The notes beneath the pieces were generated by a model. The model made no database searches. It saw nothing but the letters and a program-made list of their open reading frames with translations, and was not told the origin of the DNA. From the IMG/VR virus record IMGVR_UViG_3300023443_000078, positions 1 through 45,867 of that record: a stretch of 45,867 bases of DNA; one strand, given 5' to 3'. The position numbers and the translations under genes are program-made. The DNA is from a virus. Below are positions 40,426 to 45,867 of this stretch, piece by piece. The first letter of the stretch is position 1. The number at the start of each line of letters is the position of its first letter.

Positions 40426-42851
40426 GCCCCGATCCTAAACTATCACTTTCGTCCCACATAGCTAATCTAAGAGCTAAAGAAGAAGCTGCACCTACAGCCC
40501 CAGCAGCAGATGATGCTATAATCTTTTGGGGAACTTCAGCAGATAAGTCTTACCTCCCTCAGCTTAAAGGATGTGTAGGATCAGCAACCACATTCCTGCG
40601 CTTAGAAACAGTAACCACACTAACCACTGTAAAGTTATACTGTTCACAGAAGAAAGTCTCCCGCATAGTATCCTCCTCTCCTTCTCTACTTACTAAGCTA
40701 CTTAAATGGGACAAGAGACGAGCACCCTCTCTAGCAAATTATGCAGGCTCTTACTTTACCCTTCCCGGATTTAAAGATACAGATCCAGAGATAGAGATAG
40801 TATTCATTCAGCCATTGAAGCAGTTAGTAACTGTAACCTATGGTAAGTTCATGGCTACCAGGATCATAACCAAGCTTACTAAGCCAGAGAAATGGTATAA
40901 AGCTACGAGTTTTGATGGATGTACTATACTTACTCCTGGAAATGAATCGCACCTATTCGATTGGCTTAGTAAGTGCTCTCTTATATGCATAGACATAGAA
41001 ACATTCAGAGAGAATGCAACCATAAGATGCCTATCTTATACAGGATTCTATTACCACTCACATAGGAACACGTGGATATCAGATTCTATAGTACTCCCCT
41101 TAGATTCAGACTATAACCTAGCTATCATGAGGAGATGGAACTATGATCTTAAAGCCCCGAAAGTTCTTCAAAATGGTAAGTACGATATATCATACCTTTC
41201 AAGATATTCTGCTCCTGTATATAACTATCTATATGATACTGCTAATTTTTTCCATTCATGGTACTCTGAGCTTCCCAAAGATCTAGGATTCTTAAACACT
41301 TTCTTCATTCGTGAAGCTGTGTACTGGAAAGACTTAGCAGAGACTAATGACCTAGAAGCATATTACAGGTACAATGCACTAGATACTTGGGGTACTGGTA
41401 ACTGTTTCTTAGCTATGCTATTAGAAGCTCCAGCTTGGGCAGTACAGAACTATCTCTTAGAATTCCCTCTTACATTTCCTTGTCACATGGCAGAGATGAG
41501 AGGTATAGCTAGAGATATGGATACATTAGAAGAAGCAAGAGCAGAACAGCAGAAGATAATAGATGCAGAAAGCGATTCTCTTAATACTATCTTAAGTATT
41601 CCTGAAGGCGAGACCTTTAATGTAAACTCGCCACCACAAATGAAGAGTCTTTTAAAAATTCTAGGCTGCGTAGATTTAAAATCAGCAGATGAGAAGCATC
41701 TTAAGAAAGCTAGATTCAGACATCCATTAAATGCAAGGATAATTAATCATGTTATTAGAATCAGAAAAGCTAGAAAGCTTGTCTCTACGTACCTTACAGC
41801 AGGCAAGGAGTTCAGCAGACAAGATGGCACAGGAGCTAGAATTCTATATGCTCTCAATCCGCATGCTACGGACACATCTAGACTTGCATCTAGGGAGCAC
41901 CACTTCTGGTGCGGACTTCAGGTCCAAAACATCCCAAGAGGACCAGCGGTTAAAAGAACTCTCAGAGCAGATCCTGGTTTCTATCTCAATGAGGTCGACT
42001 TAGAACAAGCAGAGTCTAGAGATACAGCTTACTTATCAGGGGATAAGAATCTAATAGAGAATGTAGAACACTCCCCAGACTTCCATTGTGCTAATGCATC
42101 TTCATTCTTTGGTATCCCATTTGAAGAGTTATATGATGCAGCTACAGGAACCAAACTTAATAAACCTATACGACAGCTATCTAAGAATGTGAATCATGGA
42201 GCTAATTATAATATGGGACCTTATGTCCTAGTAGATACTATGGGAGAAGAGAACATAGTAATAGCTAAGAAGCTGCTAGAGCTACCCCGCTTCTGGTCTT
42301 ATATACAAGTTGCTGAGTACCTCTTAGAGCAGTTTCATAAAACATACCCATCTATTAAAGATGTATTCTATGCTGGAGTAGTAGAAGAGATACTTACTAC
42401 ACACAAGCTAGAGAGTAAAGCGTATCATTGGACGCCAGAAGATGTAGAGATCTACCCTACAAGTAAATGCATAAGTCCAGTAAACTGGGATAAATATCCT
42501 GCATGGACTCGCTACTGCTTTGGATCACCAGAGAAGAATAAGCGACATCTTAATTCCTACATAGCTCATCCACCACAGTCTCTTAATGCGCAGACTCTTA
42601 ATAAAGCATTCCTATCTGTGTTCCATGATATAGCAATGCACCCTTCCCATAGTAAGAACTTCAAACTCATAGCTCAAATCCATGACTCTATCCTATTCCA
42701 ATACAGGATAGGACATGAATACCTAGCTGATATGGTTAAGGAAAGAATGGAGATACCAATTACTATCAAAGGATATGATGGTGAGATAAGGACATTTGTA
42801 GTTCCAGCAGATGCCAGTGAAGGCGGAAAGTATTGGAGTGATATTAAATAA
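40422..42851 (+). CDS. polA: Family A DNA polymerase with 3'-5' exonuclease
   Basis: An 809-aa replicative polymerase. Exonuclease: D191 and E193 (CIDIET), D255 (NGKYD), Y317 and D321 (YNALD). Polymerase motif A D526 in VDLEQAESR (E531, R533); motif B R584, K588 and Y596 in RQLSKNVNHGANYN; motif C H754-D755 (AQIHDSIL). The residue that aligns with E. coli Phe762 (T7 Tyr526) is H592, where Phe, Tyr or Leu are normal, and the Gly after the O-helix Tyr is Asn. No 5'-3' exonuclease. Lies with a helicase and a DUF3987-like ATPase, forming the replisome. Confidence 0.9.
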   Translation: MSPDPKLSLSSHIANLRAKEEAAPTAPAADDAIIFWGTSADKSYLPQLKGCVGSATTFLRLETVTTLTTVKLYCSQKKVSRIVSSSPSLLTKLLKWDKRRAPSLANYAGSYFTLPGFKDTDPEIEIVFIQPLKQLVTVTYGKFMATRIITKLTKPEKWYKATSFDGCTILTPGNESHLFDWLSKCSLICIDIETFRENATIRCLSYTGFYYHSHRNTWISDSIVLPLDSDYNLAIMRRWNYDLKAPKVLQNGKYDISYLSRYSAPVYNYLYDTANFFHSWYSELPKDLGFLNTFFIREAVYWKDLAETNDLEAYYRYNALDTWGTGNCFLAMLLEAPAWAVQNYLLEFPLTFPCHMAEMRGIARDMDTLEEARAEQQKIIDAESDSLNTILSIPEGETFNVNSPPQMKSLLKILGCVDLKSADEKHLKKARFRHPLNARIINHVIRIRKARKLVSTYLTAGKEFSRQDGTGARILYALNPHATDTSRLASREHHFWCGLQVQNIPRGPAVKRTLRADPGFYLNEVDLEQAESRDTAYLSGDKNLIENVEHSPDFHCANASSFFGIPFEELYDAATGTKLNKPIRQLSKNVNHGANYNMGPYVLVDTMGEENIVIAKKLLELPRFWSYIQVAEYLLEQFHKTYPSIKDVFYAGVVEEILTTHKLESKAYHWTPEDVEIYPTSKCISPVNWDKYPAWTRYCFGSPEKNKRHLNSYIAHPPQSLNAQTLNKAFLSVFHDIAMHPSHSKNFKLIAQIHDSILFQYRIGHEYLADMVKERMEIPITIKGYDGEIRTFVVPADASEGGKYWSDIK

Positions 42852-42871
42852 ATCTATTGGAGTAAGATAAA

Positions 42872-43135
42872 ATGCAAGTACCAAAGAAACTTGAATCCTC
42901 GACATTTAATACCATAGCAGAACTTGAATATATAGACAACGCTCATTATGAGTCAGCAGTATTCTACAGAGAAGTAAGATTACGCATAAAAGAATATAGC
43001 ACTTATCGTCATGCGCAAATGTATATAAGCAGACAGTGTGCAATAGATTTTATAAAATATTTCAATGTAACTTTCCAATTATGTCTAGATACTACTGTGT
43101 TAGATACTACTGTGTTAGAGGACATTAATAAGTGA
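42872..43135 (+). CDS. Small early protein after polymerase
   Basis: An 87-aa protein with GGAG before its ATG. A 15-bp tandem repeat near its end (about 43085-43116) encodes LDTTV-LDTTV. It overlaps the next GTG start as GTGA. Function unknown. Its helical body (SAVFYREVRLRIKEY) is basic. Confidence 0.55.
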   Translation: MQVPKKLESSTFNTIAELEYIDNAHYESAVFYREVRLRIKEYSTYRHAQMYISRQCAIDFIKYFNVTFQLCLDTTVLDTTVLEDINK

Positions 43136-44430
43136 GCGAAGGGGAGGAAGACTTCGTATCTCTATACCTACAATACACCTCAGAAACAGAGTGCCCTACT
43201 TTCTTCCACAGATGGACTGCTGTAACTTCTCTCTCAGCATATCTAGGTAGAAGAATCTATTTCAATCACGGTCACTTCACTCTATATCCTAACCTCTATA
43301 CAATGCTTATTGGATCTCCAGGTACCAAGAAGTCATCAGCTATAAAGATAGGAGCTAAGTTACTTAAAAAATCCGGGTATAAAACATTTGCTGCTAAGAA
43401 GACTAGGCAAGAGAAGTTTCTTCTTGATCTTGCAGAACAATCTGAGCGCCTTGATTCCTCTGGAAGTGTAGATTCTGAGAGCTGTCTCTTAGATCAGAAT
43501 CTATGGGGCGAAGATACAGTAGCTCTAGACTGCGCAGATAACTACGTAGGTAAACCTCCTGCTGAGTGCTTCGTAGCAGCAGATGAATTCAATAACTTCA
43601 TAGGTTTAGGTAACACAGATTTCGTATCTATCTTAGGAGAACTGTGGGATTATGAAGGAGTATATGACTATAAGCTTAAGAACTCTAAGTCAGTATTTAT
43701 TCCTGATCCTACTATATCTATCTTAGGAGGTAACACGCCTACTGGATTCTCTCAAGCATTCCCGCCTGAATCTATAGGACAAGGTTTCTTTTCTAGGTTA
43801 CTCCTAGTGTATGGCGAGCCTTCAGGTATAAAGTATACATTTCCTTCACCGCCGAATCTTCTTATACAAGAGCAGCTGATAGCTTACTTGCATAGAATCA
43901 AAACAGAAGTAATAGGTGAGATGATTATGACACCTGAATCTAGGAAGCTATTGGATAAGATATACAGAAGTTGGCCAGGGATAGATGATGTAAGGTTCGA
44001 GCACTATGCTAATCGTAGACTCACGCACCTAATTAAACTATGCCTTGTACTTACAGCTTCTAGATTAGGTAAAAGAATAGAAGTAGCTGATGTAGTAAAG
44101 TCTAATACACTACTGTCCTTTACTGAGCAGCTAATGCCTAAAGCATTAGGAGAGTTTGGTAAGGCTAGGAACTCAGATGTTACTAATAAAATAATGAGTG
44201 CAATAGATACCACAAGTAGGCCATTAACTACACAGGATATATGGAAGGTAGTGCACAATGATCTAGAAGGAAGGAATCAAATGTTTGAAATACTAGGTAA
44301 CTTACAAGTAGCAGAGAAGATACAGTCAGTAGAAGGAGGGTACTTACCTATTAAGAAGGTGATAGAAGAAGGAGTAGATGGGGCAGTCGATTGGACTTTA
44401 CTTACACAAGAAGAGAGGAATATAAGATGA
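43132..44430 (+). CDS. DUF3987-like primase-helicase ATPase
   Basis: A 432-aa P-loop protein. GTG start at 43132 overlaps the previous stop; GAGGA lies before it. Walker A GSPGTKKSSA at residues 61-70, then DEFNNFIG with an acidic Walker B-like segment (ECFVAADEFNNF, about 145-156), and an ILGGNTPTGF sensor-like region (about 198-208). This ordering is that of DUF3987 phage/plasmid replication proteins, often fused to or encoded with primases. It has no clear primase domain here. Likely part of origin melting or fork function. The stop overlaps the next ATG (ATGA). Confidence 0.7.
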   Translation: MSEGEEDFVSLYLQYTSETECPTFFHRWTAVTSLSAYLGRRIYFNHGHFTLYPNLYTMLIGSPGTKKSSAIKIGAKLLKKSGYKTFAAKKTRQEKFLLDLAEQSERLDSSGSVDSESCLLDQNLWGEDTVALDCADNYVGKPPAECFVAADEFNNFIGLGNTDFVSILGELWDYEGVYDYKLKNSKSVFIPDPTISILGGNTPTGFSQAFPPESIGQGFFSRLLLVYGEPSGIKYTFPSPPNLLIQEQLIAYLHRIKTEVIGEMIMTPESRKLLDKIYRSWPGIDDVRFEHYANRRLTHLIKLCLVLTASRLGKRIEVADVVKSNTLLSFTEQLMPKALGEFGKARNSDVTNKIMSAIDTTSRPLTTQDIWKVVHNDLEGRNQMFEILGNLQVAEKIQSVEGGYLPIKKVIEEGVDGAVDWTLLTQEERNIR

Positions 44431-45383
44431 ATGAGATCACACGAAAGAAAACAGCTTTGGTGGCATATCATGCAAACTGCATAGATGGATTCACATCAGC
44501 TTGGGTAACATTTAGCGCACTAGATAAGGAGGGGTATGAGATAGAGCTGCTAGCTATGAACTATGATGAGGACAGTGTAGGTTTATTAAAAGCACACTTA
44601 AATGATAAGCGCTATGATCAGCTATGGATAGTAGACTACTCACTAGATGTAGATGTATTAGAAGCCATAGCAAAAGCTAATATTGATACTAACATCACCA
44701 TATTAGATCACCATAAGACTGCATTTGAGAAGTATAATCCAGGAATAGAAGTAACGCCTACCTCTAAGCTAACCACTTATAAGCATGGAGCGTCTATATT
44801 CTTAGATAATGCAGAGTGTGGAGCTTCAGTATGTTATAGGTATTTTCATGGTAACGCTGCTCCTCTACCTAAGATAATTAAGTACGTAAAAGATTATGAT
44901 CTATGGCGGTATAAATATGGAGATGAGACTAAGCATGTTAATAAATATCTGAGATCTTATTCTCAATCTATAGCCTGCTTGGATCATATAGCAACTATGA
45001 TGGAAACAGAAGAGGGGCTGGAAGAAATATTAGAAGAAGGGATGCACTTGCAAAAAGAACATGATGCCGGAGTAAATGAGCTAGTAGCAAAGTGCCTGCC
45101 AGTTACTTTCTTTGCCATCCCCGGACTATGTGTAGCAGCACCTAAAGAATTCAGTTCAGATGTAGGTAATCTCTTAGCTAAGAAATGTAAGACCTTTGGA
45201 GCAACCTATAGTGTAGATGTAAAAGCTAATAAGATCCATTGGAGTCTGAGAAGTATAGGAGACTTTGACGTATCTGCTATAGCTAAGAGGCATGGAGGAG
45301 GCGGACATAAGAATGCAGCCGGCTTTAGTATTGAGCGTACTGGATTCACAGCTACTGTATTAGAAAAGGAAACTAAGGTATGA
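44427..45383 (+). CDS. NrnB-like DHH/DHHA1 phosphoesterase
   Basis: A 318-aa enzyme. I chose ATG at 44427 (gagagg upstream, ATGA overlap) over a TTG start 36 bases earlier. Motifs: YHANCIDGFTSAW (about residues 13-25) with the metal-binding His/Asp; VDYS (about 65-68); LDHHKTA (about 91-97, the DHH motif); and RHGGGGHKNAAGF (near the C-terminus, DHHA1). HANC.DG resembles NrnB-type enzymes. They cleave short RNA/DNA or nucleotide dimers. The role in infection may be nucleotide salvage or degrading defence signals, not shown. Confidence 0.8.
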   Translation: MNEITRKKTALVAYHANCIDGFTSAWVTFSALDKEGYEIELLAMNYDEDSVGLLKAHLNDKRYDQLWIVDYSLDVDVLEAIAKANIDTNITILDHHKTAFEKYNPGIEVTPTSKLTTYKHGASIFLDNAECGASVCYRYFHGNAAPLPKIIKYVKDYDLWRYKYGDETKHVNKYLRSYSQSIACLDHIATMMETEEGLEEILEEGMHLQKEHDAGVNELVAKCLPVTFFAIPGLCVAAPKEFSSDVGNLLAKKCKTFGATYSVDVKANKIHWSLRSIGDFDVSAIAKRHGGGGHKNAAGFSIERTGFTATVLEKETKV

Positions 45384-45637
45384 AAAGAAGAGGGTTTACA
45401 AAGTTAGAAATGTTCTCTCCAGCAAGGATAGCTCTTATGAGAGAGTGCAGGAAGCACCCAGCTCTGATGGAGAAGTTAGAGATATATAAACAAGATGAGT
45501 GGACTGAGATATTAGGAGAGGTAGCAGCTCATCTGAATATAATTATAGATGGTTTGTATCTGCCAGATGAATTAGATAGGATGGCGGGGAAGTTGTATGA
45601 TGAGCTGAAGAAGAGCAGAAGTATTATAATTCACTAA
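45380..45637 (+). CDS. Hypothetical protein after DHH enzyme
   Basis: An 85-aa helical, charged protein (ARIALMRECRKHPALMEKLE; GEVAAHLNIIIDGLYLP). ATGA overlap with the DHH gene. It precedes the last gene of the early block. Function unknown. Confidence 0.6.
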   Translation: MKRRGFTKLEMFSPARIALMRECRKHPALMEKLEIYKQDEWTEILGEVAAHLNIIIDGLYLPDELDRMAGKLYDELKKSRSIIIH

Positions 45638-45646
45638 GAGCTAGGA

Positions 45647-45659
45647 TGCGCATAGCGCA
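45647..45659 (+). repeat. GCGC mini-hairpin
   Basis: TGCGC-ATA-GCGCA (45647-45659) forms a 5-bp stem with a 3-nt loop just before the ribosome site of the wrap-around gene. Similar hairpins occur at 26314-26326, 27825-27837, 34593-34603 and 35524-35536. Confidence 0.6.
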
Positions 45660-45670
45660 GGAGAATAGAA

Positions 45671-45867
45671 ATGGACGATACAAATATGAATACGAATAGC
45701 ACAGAGCGTATGACAAGCAAGGTGATTAGAGAGCCAGGAGAATACAGAATGGTAACTAAGGAAGAGGAAGAACAGAATAAGTTAATGGATGAGGTAGCTA
45801 GAGGCAGAGAAAGAAGCTCAGGGCAAACAAGTGATGGATCTACAGCACCTTACTACACCTTACCTCC
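45671..45867 (+). CDS. DUF3310-like gene, 5' part (continues at base 1)
   Basis: ATG at 45671 with AGGAG upstream. The frame reads MDDTNMNTNSTERMTSKV and passes the repeat boundary at 45723/45724 without a stop, joining the frame described at 1-373. The first 26 codons are those missing from the left copy. Bases 45724-45867 duplicate 1-144, so the gene should be counted once. Confidence 0.85.
   Translation, partial: MDDTNMNTNSTERMTSKVIREPGEYRMVTKEEEEQNKLMDEVARGRERSSGQTSDGSTAPYYTLP
45724..45867. repeat. Terminal direct repeat, right copy
   Basis: Exact copy of 1-144. Confidence 0.95.

Noticed and set aside
44391-44426. Upstream TTG start for the DHH gene
   Set aside because: It lies within the DUF3987-like gene, lacks a ribosome site, and the ATG at 44427 has the usual ATGA coupling.

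Overview
The window is a complete genome of a lytic, short-tailed (podovirus-type) tailed phage, AT-rich, using the standard genetic code. Bases 1-144 are repeated exactly at 45724-45867, so the contig closes into a circle (unit 45,723 bp) or carries a short terminal redundancy. The first and last genes are one 141-aa gene cut by the linearisation. No tail tape measure, sheath, major tail protein, integrase, repressor, RNA polymerase or tRNA is visible. The host cannot be named from the sequence.

Layout: two large divergent transcription blocks leave a control region at 28781-29142 and meet at 371-399. The leftward (minus) block is the late block. It holds small terminase, large terminase, a DUF2829/Tad2-type anti-defence gene, portal, scaffold, decoration-like protein, SU10/DUF5309-type major capsid protein with its own terminator, five fibre/adhesin genes, tail adaptor, beta-helix tailspike, holin-like protein, nozzle-like protein, two small structural genes, and four proteins placed and sized like the T7 gp13-gp16 ejection set, ending in a 1660-aa giant.

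The rightward (plus) block begins with two unknown small genes and a 545-bp non-coding region of repeats, inverted repeats and a promoter. Then come two paralogous Cys-x-x-Cys repeat proteins, an SF1 helicase, a codon-optimised 249-aa protein with a private promoter and terminator, many small genes, a RecB/Cas4-like PD-(D/E)XK nuclease, a Sak4-like recombinase with a likely ssDNA-binding partner, a family A DNA polymerase with 3'-5' exonuclease, a DUF3987-like ATPase and a NrnB-like DHH phosphoesterase. Together these form a self-contained replication/recombination module. Transcription must rely on the host polymerase.

Most unusual: perfect-period Cys triplet proteins; tandem 17-bp elements matching the sigma-54 -24/-12 consensus; His at the polymerase O-helix position usually Phe/Tyr/Leu; a candidate three-way-junction RNA at 35470-35551; and in-frame tandem stop codons on both strands where the two blocks converge. 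Several small genes (36290-36460, 36789-36965, 38549-38638, 38625-38732, 40282-40425) were found by reading frames by eye.
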